Source: an uncultured Oscillospiraceae bacterium (GTDB lineage Bacteria; Bacillota; Clostridia; Oscillospirales; Oscillospiraceae). From it: a stretch of DNA of 42,710 bases. Under the pieces are notes generated by a model. The model was given only the letters and a program-made list of their open reading frames with translations. It had not been told where the DNA came from and did not search any database. The DNA lies in the NCBI GenBank assembly GCA_934636655.1, contig CAKUAS010000017.1, forward strand, positions 1-42,710, given 5' to 3'. Positions 22,970 to 30,837 of this stretch are shown one piece after another (within the stretch, counting starts at the first letter, position 1; every line of letters starts with the position of its first letter). A program made the translations under genes and the position numbers.

Positions 22970-23382
22970 GGCTGCACCAATACAGTAATTGCGGTTACCC
23001 GGTATCGAAACATTGGCGGAAGCCATATCGTTTCGCGTAACGCGAAATCGTGCGATATCAGTGCAGAAAATTTGCCGGCACCATGTAGGGAATGGGCTTG
23101 GTCGGAACTTGCGTCAACTCATAGGGGCGATCATCGATCGCCCGATGGCCTTGGTTTTCTCCTCAGCTGCCAACAAAATCGCAAAAAACGGGCGGGCAAT
23201 GCCCGCCCCTACCCTATAGATTTTAGTTCCGACAAAGCTTTTGGAAGCGGAACGGGCAAGCCCGTTCCTTACAAAAGTGCGCCGCAACTCCATAGTGCGA
23301 TGCAAAAATGGTTTCCGACGCAGCATCGACACCGGGCAGCTGTAATATGCGTATAGGCACGGCCTTAATTCGCCTCTAAAAA
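22956..23382. repeat. Inverted-repeat element family 1, copy C (longest)
   Basis: About 427 bp. Left end GGCGCATTGAGGCTGCACC and inverted right end AATTAAGGCCGTGCCTATAC correspond to copies A and B. Inside are GC-rich palindromes: GGGCGATCATCGATCGCCC (near 23124), GGGCGGGCAATGCCCGCCC (23190-23208) and GGAACGGGCAAGCCCGTTCC (near 23252). No open reading frame in it looks real. Confidence 0.7.
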
Positions 23383-23397
23383 TCAGTCAAAATGCCT

Positions 23398-23427
23398 ATG
23401 ACGTTTTGGCGCAAAATTTGATATAAT
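23398..23427 (+). promoter_or_regulatory. Candidate promoter of a small RNA
   Basis: ATGACG (23398-23403) and a perfect TATAAT (23422-23427), spacer 18 nt. The predicted start point, about 23434, is immediately before the hairpin described next. Confidence 0.4.
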
Positions 23428-23434
23428 TCATATC

Positions 23435-23491
23435 AGACAATAAATGTTTCCTGCCCAATGTCCGACGGGCAGGTGCGTTTATTGTCTTTTT
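23435..23491 (+). ncRNA. Candidate small RNA ending in a terminator hairpin
   Basis: AGACAATAAA (23435-23444) pairs with TTTATTGTCT (23478-23487). An inner stem CCTGCCC (23450-23456) / GGGCAGG (23467-23473) is separated by a short asymmetric internal loop (TGTTT against TGCG). A T-run follows. With the promoter just upstream it would give an RNA of about 60 nt. No gene precedes it, so it is not simply a gene terminator. Confidence 0.4.
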
Positions 23492-23515
23492 ATTTTTTAT
23501 TACTTTACCTTCGAT

Positions 23516-23784
23516 TGACAAGAGAACACACGCCTGACAGCGTCCCTTTTCGGCGCTTTCCGACTTTTTCTCTTTGGTGGGCATCAGCCCACCTGCATCG
23601 AAGAAAACCGAAAATCACCGAAAATTGCCTGCTGACAGGTGCTTCGCAGTTTTGACAGAGCTCAAATGTGTCCGAGCAAGACGAAGTCCGCAGCGCATAC
23701 CGGCGTATTCGCAAGGGCTTCAACGCAGCATGGGCACATTTGAGCCTGCCAAAACCGTATGTGCTCTTGTCAATTGAAGGTTTA
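23516..23784. repeat. Inverted-repeat element family 2, long copy
   Basis: Terminal inverted repeats of about 25 bp or more: left ACCTTCGATTGACAAGAG; right, inverted, ACCTTCAATTGACAAGAG. Both ends are flanked by TTTA. A second nested pair GCTCAAATGTG (23660-23670) / CACATTTGAGC (23735-23745) lies inside. No transposase. It resembles a MITE. It stops about 15-20 nt before the start of the DUF2798 gene; a short derivative lies at 9485-9530. Confidence 0.75.
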
Positions 23785-23799
23785 TTTGGAGGATAAAGT

Positions 23800-24258
23800 A
23801 TGCCAAAAAGCAAAAAGCAGGGTATCCTGCTGAGTATTATCATGAGCCTTATAATGATCTACATCATGGCCGTTTTAAACATGGACGTACGCCTCGGGCG
23901 TTTCGCCGGGGAAGCCTGGCTCATCGCGCTCAAGCGTCTGCCGCTGGGTTTTCTCGTGGGCATAATATGCGATCTTTGCATCTGCACACCGCTGTCACGC
24001 CGCATCGTCGGCGGTGTCTGCACCGATGGCGACCGTGAGCGGCACAAGGTGTTTACGCTCAGATTCTGCATGGTCATTTTCATGACCGTCGCCATGACGA
24101 TATTTTCCGTCGCGGTATCCGGTCTGCGCGGCGCGGCGGCCGTCGCCGATTTCTTCACTTACCTGCCGTATAACTTCACGATCGCCCTGCCGATACAGAT
24201 GATCATAGTCGCCCCTTTGTCGTTTAACTTAAGTGAAAAACTGTACAAAAGCGTTTGA
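23800..24258 (+). CDS. DUF2798 family membrane protein
   Basis: 152 residues, four predicted membrane spans in two similar halves (ILLSIIMSLIMIYIMAVLNM and FCMVIFMTVAMTIFSVAV), the two-repeat DUF2798 layout. Function of the family is unknown. TTGGAGGATAAAG precedes the ATG, directly after a repeat element, so its promoter is either inside that element or supplied further upstream. Confidence 0.75.
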   Translation: MPKSKKQGILLSIIMSLIMIYIMAVLNMDVRLGRFAGEAWLIALKRLPLGFLVGIICDLCICTPLSRRIVGGVCTDGDRERHKVFTLRFCMVIFMTVAMTIFSVAVSGLRGAAAVADFFTYLPYNFTIALPIQMIIVAPLSFNLSEKLYKSV

Positions 24259-24284
24259 CAAGGCCTCGCCCCTCGGTATATAAT
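24255..24284 (+). promoter_or_regulatory. Sigma-A promoter of the DUF1846 gene
   Basis: TTGACA (24255-24260), 18-nt spacer, TATAAT (24279-24284). It begins inside the last codons of the DUF2798 gene. Confidence 0.75.
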
Positions 24285-24324
24285 TTTTGTTTGTGAAAAA
24301 TACAGAATGGATGGGCTGATGATT

Positions 24325-25812
24325 ATGAATGTGATAGGCTTCGACAACGAAAAATACATGCGCGAGCAGTCGCGCAACATAAGAGAGAGAATAGCAAAAT
24401 TCGGAGGCAAGCTGTACCTTGAATTCGGCGGCAAGCTGTTCGACGACTACCATGCCTCGCGCGTTCTGCCGGGTTTTGAGCCGGACAGCAAGGTGAAAAT
24501 GCTGCTGAAGATGAAGGACGAGGCGGAGATCGTCATCGCCATCTCCGCAGATGATATCGAGCGCAACAAGCGCCGCGGAGACCTCGGCATAACCTATGAT
24601 GAAGACACTCTCAGGCTCATTGACGCGTTCCGCGGCATAGGCCTTTTCGTCGGCAGCGTGGTCATAACTCACTACCGCAGCCAGCCGGCGGCGGAGCTGT
24701 TCCAGAAGCGGCTCGAGCGCCTCGGCATCAAGGTCTACCGCCACTACATAATTCCCGACTACCCCTCGAACGTTGAGCTTATCGTTTCCGAGGACGGCTT
24801 CGGCAAAAACGACTACATTGAAACCGAGCGCAGCCTCGTCGTCGTGACCGCACCCGGCCCCGGCAGCGGCAAAATGGCGACCTGTCTGAGCCAGCTTTAC
24901 CATGAGCACCAGCGCGGAATAAACGCAGGCTATGCAAAGTTCGAGACCTTCCCGATCTGGAACGTTCCCCTCAAGCACCCGATAAACCTCGCCTACGAGG
25001 CGGCCACCGCCGACCTCGACGATGTGAACATGATAGACCCCTTCCATCTCGAGGCATACGGTGAGACGACGGTAAACTATAACCGCGACGTTGAAATATT
25101 CCCCGTACTCAACGCCATCCTCACTCGCATCTACGGTGAGAGTGCGTACAAGAGCCCCACGGACATGGGCGTCAACATGGCCGGCAACTGCATCATAAAC
25201 GACGAAGCCTGCCGGAATGCCTCCAAGCAGGAGATCATCCGCCGCTACTACGCCGCTGCGTGTGCGCTGCGCCAGGGTCTCGGTTCTGTCGAAGAGGTCC
25301 GCAAGATAGAGCTCATCATGAACTCCATCGGCCTTTCCTCTGCCGACCGCCCCGTCGTCGCGGCGGCAAATGCCCGCGCGGAGGAGACCGGCGCTCCGGC
25401 CGTCAGCATTGAGCTGCCCGACGGAACGATAGTCACCGGCAAAACGAGCTCCCTGCTCGGCGCTTCCTCTGCGTGCCTCATGAACGCGCTCAAAAAGCTT
25501 GCGGGCATTAACAAAGAGCTGCTGCTCATCGCTCCCAGCGTCATCGAGCCTATCCAGCACCTCAAGATCGAGCATCTCGGAAATCACAATCCTCGTCTGC
25601 ACACAGATGAGCTGCTCATTGCGCTTTCCATCTGCGCCGTGACAAATCCCCTAGCGGAGCTCGCCATAGACCAGCTCGGCAAACTGCGGGGCTGCGAGGC
25701 GCACTCCTCGGTCATTCTCTCGCGTGTTGACGAAAACCTCTTCTCAAAGATCGGCGTCAACATCACCTACGAGCCGAAATATCAGGCAAAGAAGCTCTAT
25801 CACAAAAAGTAA
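24325..25812 (+). CDS. DUF1846 protein
   Basis: 495 residues from ATG 24325; this start reproduces the N-terminal length of streptococcal relatives (30 residues before YLEFGGK), better than the in-frame ATGs at 24307 or 24319. Very conserved blocks: KLYLEFGGKLFDDYHASRVL, VVTAPGPGSGKMATCLSQLY (a P-loop-like stretch, residues about 175-195), NLAYEAATADLDDVNMIDPF, and SPTDMGVNMAGNCI. The family is often annotated as an ATP-dependent Zn protease-like or hypothetical protein; function not established. Strong promoter and terminator. Confidence 0.88.
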   Translation: MNVIGFDNEKYMREQSRNIRERIAKFGGKLYLEFGGKLFDDYHASRVLPGFEPDSKVKMLLKMKDEAEIVIAISADDIERNKRRGDLGITYDEDTLRLIDAFRGIGLFVGSVVITHYRSQPAAELFQKRLERLGIKVYRHYIIPDYPSNVELIVSEDGFGKNDYIETERSLVVVTAPGPGSGKMATCLSQLYHEHQRGINAGYAKFETFPIWNVPLKHPINLAYEAATADLDDVNMIDPFHLEAYGETTVNYNRDVEIFPVLNAILTRIYGESAYKSPTDMGVNMAGNCIINDEACRNASKQEIIRRYYAAACALRQGLGSVEEVRKIELIMNSIGLSSADRPVVAAANARAEETGAPAVSIELPDGTIVTGKTSSLLGASSACLMNALKKLAGINKELLLIAPSVIEPIQHLKIEHLGNHNPRLHTDELLIALSICAVTNPLAELAIDQLGKLRGCEAHSSVILSRVDENLFSKIGVNITYEPKYQAKKLYHKK

Positions 25813-25822
25813 ATTATTCTCA

Positions 25823-25851
25823 AAAGGCAAGCTAAGACTTGCCTTTTTTAT
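25823..25851 (+). terminator. Terminator of the DUF1846 gene
   Basis: AAAGGCAAG (25823-25831) / CTTGCCTTT (25838-25846), loop CTAAGA, T-run. Confidence 0.88.
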
Positions 25852-25889
25852 CATTATATTTTAAAATCGGCTCAAAAGGAGTGATATGC

Positions 25890-26915
25890 ATGACAGTATT
25901 AGTCACCGGCGGCATGGGCTACATCGGCAGCCACACCTGCGTGGAGCTGCTTGAGCAGGGTATGGATGTTGTTGTCATAGATAACCTCGTAAACAGCAGC
26001 GAGAAGGCAAAAGAGCGCATCGAGAAGATAACGGGCAGAACCTTTACCTTCTATAAGGCCGATGTGCGTGACCGCAAAAAGCTCGACGAGATATTCTCGG
26101 CGCACGATATCGACTGCGTTATTCACTTTGCCGGCCTCAAGGCCGTCGGCGAATCGGTCGAAAAGCCGCTTGAGTATTACGACAACAACCTCGGCTCGAC
26201 GATCACCCTGTGCGAGGCCATGCGCGCGCACAATGTAAAAAAGATCATCTTCTCGTCCTCGGCCACGGTCTATTCCTCGGATAACGACATGCCGCTGTAC
26301 GAGACCTCACATACCGGCAAATGTACGAATCCTTACGGCTGGACAAAATATATGTGCGAGCAGATCCTGCGCGACTACGTCAAGGCAGACCCGACGTGGA
26401 GCGTTGCGCTTCTGCGCTACTTCAACCCTATCGGCGCGCACCCAAGCGGCCTTATCGGAGAAGACCCCAAGGGCATTCCGAACAATCTCATGCCCTATAT
26501 TTCACAGACAGCCATCGGCAAGTTCGAGTATCTGCGCGTTTTCGGCGATGACTACAACACCCCCGACGGTACAGGCGTACGCGACTACATCCACGTCGTC
26601 GATCTCGCGCGCGGCCATGTTGCGGCGATAGCGTACATGTATAAGCACTCGGGCGAGCTCATATTCAACCTCGGTACAGGGCGCGGATGCAGTGTGCTTG
26701 AGCTTGTGCACGCCTTTGAAAAAGCAAACGGCCTGACCGTTCCCTATAAGATTGTCGGTCGCCGTGCCGGCGATATCGACGAGTGCTACTGCTCGCCGGA
26801 AAAAAGCCGCCGCGAGCTCGGCTGGGCAGCGGAGTATGATGTTGAAGACATGTGCCGCGATTCGTGGCGCTGGCAGACAAAGAACCCCAACGGCTACAGA
26901 AATGAGTGTGAATAG
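25890..26915 (+). CDS. galE: UDP-glucose 4-epimerase
   Basis: 341 residues, the usual length. NAD-binding GGMGYIGSH at the N-terminus; catalytic Ser in FSSSATVYSS (about 125) and Tyr-x-x-x-Lys in YGWTKYMCEQ (about 150); RYFNPIGAHPSGLIGEDP and GTGVRDYIHVVDLARGH are GalE hallmarks. Interconverts UDP-glucose and UDP-galactose. ATG 25890 follows AAAAGGAG. It overlaps the next gene by one base. Confidence 0.95.
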   Translation: MTVLVTGGMGYIGSHTCVELLEQGMDVVVIDNLVNSSEKAKERIEKITGRTFTFYKADVRDRKKLDEIFSAHDIDCVIHFAGLKAVGESVEKPLEYYDNNLGSTITLCEAMRAHNVKKIIFSSSATVYSSDNDMPLYETSHTGKCTNPYGWTKYMCEQILRDYVKADPTWSVALLRYFNPIGAHPSGLIGEDPKGIPNNLMPYISQTAIGKFEYLRVFGDDYNTPDGTGVRDYIHVVDLARGHVAAIAYMYKHSGELIFNLGTGRGCSVLELVHAFEKANGLTVPYKIVGRRAGDIDECYCSPEKSRRELGWAAEYDVEDMCRDSWRWQTKNPNGYRNECE

Positions 26916-27388
26916 TGCTGACGTTCAGATATGCGCAGCGCGAGGATACCGCGCTGATACTTAAATTCATAAGGGCACTGGCCGACTATGAGCACATGCT
27001 CGACGAAGTCGTCGCCGATGAAAAGCTCCTTGAGGAGTGGATATTCGACAAGCAGAAGGCTGAAGTCATTTTTGCCGTCGAGGACGGCGAGGAGGTCGGC
27101 TTCGCCCTGTTTTTTCACAACTTCTCTACCTTCCTCGGCCGAGCCGGGCTGTACCTCGAGGATCTGTTTGTTCTTCCCGAGCATCGCGGCAAGGGCTACG
27201 GCAAGGCGATACTCAAAAAGCTCGCCGCTATCGCCGTCGAGCGCGGTTGCGGCAGGCTTGAGTGGTGGTGCCTTGACTGGAACAAACCCAGCATCGACTT
27301 CTATCTCTCCCTCGGCGCACAGCCAATGAGCGACTGGACAGTCTATCGTATAACCGGCGATACGCTCACAGAGCTCGCAATGGAATAA
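26915..27388 (+). CDS. GNAT-family N-acetyltransferase (SSAT-like)
   Basis: 157 residues from GTG 26915, which shares a base with the galE TAG. The acetyl-CoA loop is LPEHRGKGYGKAIL (about 90-103), followed by WWCLDWNKPSIDFYLSLGA, the pattern of diamine/thialysine acetyltransferase-like GNATs. Substrate unknown; the link to galE may be only operon structure. Confidence 0.85.
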   Translation: MLTFRYAQREDTALILKFIRALADYEHMLDEVVADEKLLEEWIFDKQKAEVIFAVEDGEEVGFALFFHNFSTFLGRAGLYLEDLFVLPEHRGKGYGKAILKKLAAIAVERGCGRLEWWCLDWNKPSIDFYLSLGAQPMSDWTVYRITGDTLTELAME

Positions 27389-27420
27389 TAAAAGCCGCCC
27401 ATTGGGCGGCTTTTATTATT
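27384..27420. terminator. Bidirectional terminator ending the dehydrogenase/ABC operon
   Basis: Perfect 17-bp arms AATAATAAAAGCCGCCC (27384-27400) and GGGCGGCTTTTATTATT (27404-27420). It overlaps the ends of both convergent genes. Confidence 0.9.
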
Positions 27421-28276
27421 CTAGAAATTCAATAATATCTGCATTAAATTTATCCGGTGAATTCATCATCATATGATGAGAACCTGTTCCGACTCCCTGG
27501 AAGCGACTCCATCGACAGTTTTCGATAACACTGACCATCCATTTGCAGCATTCTTCAGTCGTTGCATGACTTACATCACCACTCATGAGCAGAGTCGGCA
27601 CCTTTATTCTCTGTATGGTGTCTCGCCAATCCTGATTGATGTGATCACGCATGAGTTTAGGCAAAAAGTTGATTGCCTGCTCCTGCGCAACCTGATCGTA
27701 TATATACTGCTTTTCCGGGCTTTCGGGGAAAAGTCCAAGGCGGAAATATCGATCAAACGCGCTCATTCCCTCATCCCAGCCGTGCTTAAACGAGTTGCAC
27801 AACTGCCACAGATCTATACGCTGGCCTCCGTAGAGTCTGACTTCCTCCTCGGTGTCATCTGGGTTTGCCCAAAGGAAAGGTGCCTCGTCAACAAGAATGA
27901 GTTTCTCTATATCGTTCTGACCAAAAAGATCTATATAACACCAGATAACGCTGCATCCCATTGAGTGACCGAGCCAATACGCTTTGTCGACACCAAGAGA
28001 GCAAAAAAATTCGTTTGCATCTTTTGCAAGTCGCGAAAGGCGCTGACCGTACATAGGTCGCTCGGACTCTCCGTGGCCTCTGTGCTCGAGAATATAAACG
28101 TGGTAATACTCACTGAGCGCTTCGATATTTAAACAGTATTCCTTAGCATTTCCGCTCCAACCCGGCATTATAAGCAACGGCTTACCCTCGCCCTTATGGA
28201 CAACATGCAGCTTAACATCATCAGACGTTGTGAACCATGATTCATTCACCTGTATTGAGTTGGGGTAAATATACAT
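27416..28276 (-). CDS. Alpha/beta hydrolase
   Basis: 286 residues from ATG 28276 (GGGAGG 9 nt upstream; a TTG two codons earlier is too near). The fold is clear: oxyanion region LLIMPGWSGNAKEY, EHRGHGESERP, nucleophile elbow GHSMG (Ser near 104), acid region LLMSGDVSHAT, and catalytic His in GTGSHHMMM. The gene starts 14 nt after the permease stop, so it probably acts on the imported compound. In Proteobacteria AcoC carries a related hydrolase domain fused to a lipoyl domain; here the hydrolase is separate and a normal E2 exists. Substrate unknown. Confidence 0.85.
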   Translation of the reverse strand: MYIYPNSIQVNESWFTTSDDVKLHVVHKGEGKPLLIMPGWSGNAKEYCLNIEALSEYYHVYILEHRGHGESERPMYGQRLSRLAKDANEFFCSLGVDKAYWLGHSMGCSVIWCYIDLFGQNDIEKLILVDEAPFLWANPDDTEEEVRLYGGQRIDLWQLCNSFKHGWDEGMSAFDRYFRLGLFPESPEKQYIYDQVAQEQAINFLPKLMRDHINQDWRDTIQRIKVPTLLMSGDVSHATTEECCKWMVSVIENCRWSRFQGVGTGSHHMMMNSPDKFNADIIEFLE

Positions 28277-28290
28277 ACTCAACTTCCTCC

Positions 28291-29250
28291 CTATTTACTC
28301 GCATGCTTGAGCTTATGGCTCTGATAAGAGTCATATGCAACAACTGTTATGAGCACTGCACCACTTACGACTTGCTGCCAGTAGTCGCTGACACCAGCCA
28401 TTACCAGCCCGTTTTTAAGTACACCCATGATAAGCGCACCAAGTAGCGCGGATGTGATTTTTCCGGAACCGCCGGAGAAGCTTATGCCTCCAATGATAAC
28501 GGCAGTAATTACATCCATCTCAAAGCCTGCGTAAGAGTTCGCATTGCCCTGACCGACACGAGCACACATGATAAGTCCCGCAAGACCTGCCATAAATCCA
28601 GCGATGACATAAGATGCACGCTGTACTTTTTCTGTTTTTATGCCAGAAAGCTTTGCCGCTTCGATATTGCTACCGACAGCATAAAAATGTCGTCCATGAT
28701 ATGTACGCTTCATAAACCATGCCGCGGCAACGTACAAAACTATCATAATGATTACCGGGATTGGGATGGCCCCGAGCAATTCGCCCTTAGAAAGCATTTT
28801 AAACTGCTCTGGAACTCCGTAAATAGATACGCCACCACAGATAAGATAGCCTGCACCCTTCACTGCCGTCATGATGCCCAAGCCGCAGATCATAGGTGGT
28901 ATTTTTGTTTTTGTAATCAGGAAACCTTGAACATAGCCAATTATTGTCGTTGCCAGAAGCGCTATGAGCGCGGCCGTCCAGCTATTGATATTCATATCTA
29001 CCATTAGATAGGCCGCTATTATGGTCGAAAACGACATAACCGAGCCGCAGCTGATATCGATTCCGCCTGCAATTATAACAAGGCCTCCACCGATGCCGGC
29101 AATGGCTATCATAGACACCTGACGCAAAATGGTCATCATGGAATTAACTTTTAAGAAATTGGGAGTTATTATACCGAACAATACAATCAGCGCGATCAGA
29201 ATAAATACCATTCGGTATCCTTTTACTACTTTTTTAATGGAATTGCTCAT
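28291..29250 (-). CDS. RbsC-type ABC transporter permease
   Basis: 319 residues, about eight to ten membrane spans, of the BPD_transp_2 family: IAGIGGGLVIIAGGIDISCG, TTIIGYVQGFLITKTKIPP, GAVIIGGISFSGGSGKITSA-like stretch near 250 are typical of ribose/AI-2-type sugar permeases. Its ATG overlaps the ATPase stop (ATGA). Forms the membrane pore of the importer. Confidence 0.9.
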   Translation of the reverse strand: MSNSIKKVVKGYRMVFILIALIVLFGIITPNFLKVNSMMTILRQVSMIAIAGIGGGLVIIAGGIDISCGSVMSFSTIIAAYLMVDMNINSWTAALIALLATTIIGYVQGFLITKTKIPPMICGLGIMTAVKGAGYLICGGVSIYGVPEQFKMLSKGELLGAIPIPVIIMIVLYVAAAWFMKRTYHGRHFYAVGSNIEAAKLSGIKTEKVQRASYVIAGFMAGLAGLIMCARVGQGNANSYAGFEMDVITAVIIGGISFSGGSGKITSALLGALIMGVLKNGLVMAGVSDYWQQVVSGAVLITVVAYDSYQSHKLKHASK

Positions 29251-30743
29251 GATGTTTTCTCCTGTATTCCTGAAGCCAGCTTCAGAATCTCAACTTGTGA
29301 AAAATCTCTTTTGTCAAGTCCTCCGGTGCATTCTCCTTCATGCAGAACTATCATTCTGTCGGGAACGCCCATCAGTTCCTCCATGTCGGAGGAGACCATA
29401 ATGACCGCCATGCCTTTTTCGGTCAGTTCATTTATGAGTTGGTAGATCTCCTGTTTGGCTCCAACATCAATGCCGCGCGTAGGTTCGTCGAATATAAGGA
29501 CATCCGCCTCTGCAAGCAGCCATTTTGCAAGAACAACTTTTTGCTGATTGCCACCTGACAGAGTTTTTGCTAGCACTCCCGCATGAGGCAGCTTTATTTT
29601 CAGTCGTTCGATAATCTCCCGCTGCTTCTGTTCCTCAGTTTTTGAATCTACCACACAGTATTTACTGAGCTTTTCGAGTATGCATATAGACAGATTGAAG
29701 GCAACATCCTTCTCTAACATCAATCCGTGCAGTTTTCTGTCCTCAGGTATGAGTCCTATTCCATTTTTAATTGCTTGCGTCGGGGAATTGATATTGACCT
29801 TTTTGCCTCTTATAAATATTTCTCCGCTTTCGAGCTTCTGTGCACCGAATATGGTATTCACAAGTTCGGATCGCCCGGAACCTACAAGCCCGCCAATCCC
29901 CAAAACTTCGCCGGATCTAACCGAGAGCGAGACGTTTTTAACGCCTTCCGCAACAATATTCTTCGCTTCGAGGATCACATCTCCTATTTTAGAATTGCGT
30001 TCTGGATAAGCGGCTCCGAGTTCACGTCCCACCATAAGCCTTATCAGCTCATCCTTATCCGTATCGCATGTATCCATGGTCTTTATCCACTGCCCGTTCC
30101 TGAAAACGGACACTCTATCGGATATCTGAAAAATCTCATCAAGCCTATGAGATACATAAACGATCGTAACGCCTTTTTTCTTAAGATCTTTAACTATTCG
30201 TAAAAGCACTTCCACCTCATGCTCTCCAAGCGGTGCGGTAGGCTCATCCATTATGAGAAACTTAACATTCATGGACAGCGCTTTTGCAATCGCAACAAGC
30301 TGTCTGTTTGCGGTTTTTAGATTTTCAACGATATCAGTGGCCTTAAATGCCGTTATATCCATGCTGTCAAGAATTCTCTGTGCCTTCTCGTTCATAGTTT
30401 TCCAATCTATAACCGCGCCTTTTCCAAAACGCGCACCCATATAGATATTCTCGGCAACAGAAACATGTGGGGCGAGTATCAGTTCCTGGTAGATCACTTC
30501 TATCCCCAGCTTTCTCGAAAGGCCTGGATCCATAGCCGTGATTTCTTCCCCACCGACAAAGATTTTGCCCTCTTCGGGCGTTGCAGCACCCGCCATAACC
30601 TTTATCAAGGTGGACTTGCCGGCACCATTTTCGCCGCATATGGCATGGACCTCGCCCGGCTTAAATGCGAGCGAAACGTTATCTAACGCCACAACGCCAG
30701 GGTAGGTTTTTGTTATATTCTTCAGTTCAACAATATAGTCCAT
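29247..30743 (-). CDS. RbsA-type ABC transporter ATPase (two nucleotide domains)
   Basis: 498 residues with two ABC domains. First Walker A GENGAGKSTLIK (about 37-48), Walker B LIMDEPTAPL. The second half has the degenerate GLVGSGRSELV loop, signature LSGGNQQKVVLAKWL and Walker B LIFDEPTRGIDVG, the RbsA pattern. Powers uptake with the permease and binding protein beside it. GAGGAT lies upstream of the ATG. Confidence 0.92.
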   Translation of the reverse strand: MDYIVELKNITKTYPGVVALDNVSLAFKPGEVHAICGENGAGKSTLIKVMAGAATPEEGKIFVGGEEITAMDPGLSRKLGIEVIYQELILAPHVSVAENIYMGARFGKGAVIDWKTMNEKAQRILDSMDITAFKATDIVENLKTANRQLVAIAKALSMNVKFLIMDEPTAPLGEHEVEVLLRIVKDLKKKGVTIVYVSHRLDEIFQISDRVSVFRNGQWIKTMDTCDTDKDELIRLMVGRELGAAYPERNSKIGDVILEAKNIVAEGVKNVSLSVRSGEVLGIGGLVGSGRSELVNTIFGAQKLESGEIFIRGKKVNINSPTQAIKNGIGLIPEDRKLHGLMLEKDVAFNLSICILEKLSKYCVVDSKTEEQKQREIIERLKIKLPHAGVLAKTLSGGNQQKVVLAKWLLAEADVLIFDEPTRGIDVGAKQEIYQLINELTEKGMAVIMVSSDMEELMGVPDRMIVLHEGECTGGLDKRDFSQVEILKLASGIQEKTS

Positions 30744-30796
30744 AATATCCTCGCTGCAAAAATAACTGCGTAAAAAAACGATATTGCAATATTAGT

Positions 30797-30828
30797 AAAA
30801 TGGCCGCCATTTTGGGGGCGGCCATTTT
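30797..30828 (-). promoter_or_regulatory. Intercistronic hairpin between binding protein and ATPase genes
   Basis: AAAATGGCCGCC (30797-30808) pairs perfectly with GGCGGCCATTTT (30817-30828), and only a short T-run follows on the minus strand. Such hairpins after the binding-protein gene commonly lower downstream expression or protect the upstream mRNA. Confidence 0.6.
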
Positions 30829-30837
30829 GGGGCTGCG

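Noticed and set aside
22970..23800. CRISPR array or phage remnant in the long non-coding block
   Set aside because: No regularly spaced direct repeats and no phage or cas genes; the repeats are inverted-repeat elements.
24229..25602. 457-codon open frame antisense to the DUF1846 gene
   Set aside because: It lies entirely over a highly conserved gene with its own promoter and ribosome binding site, has no start signals, and its composition is a reverse-frame artefact.
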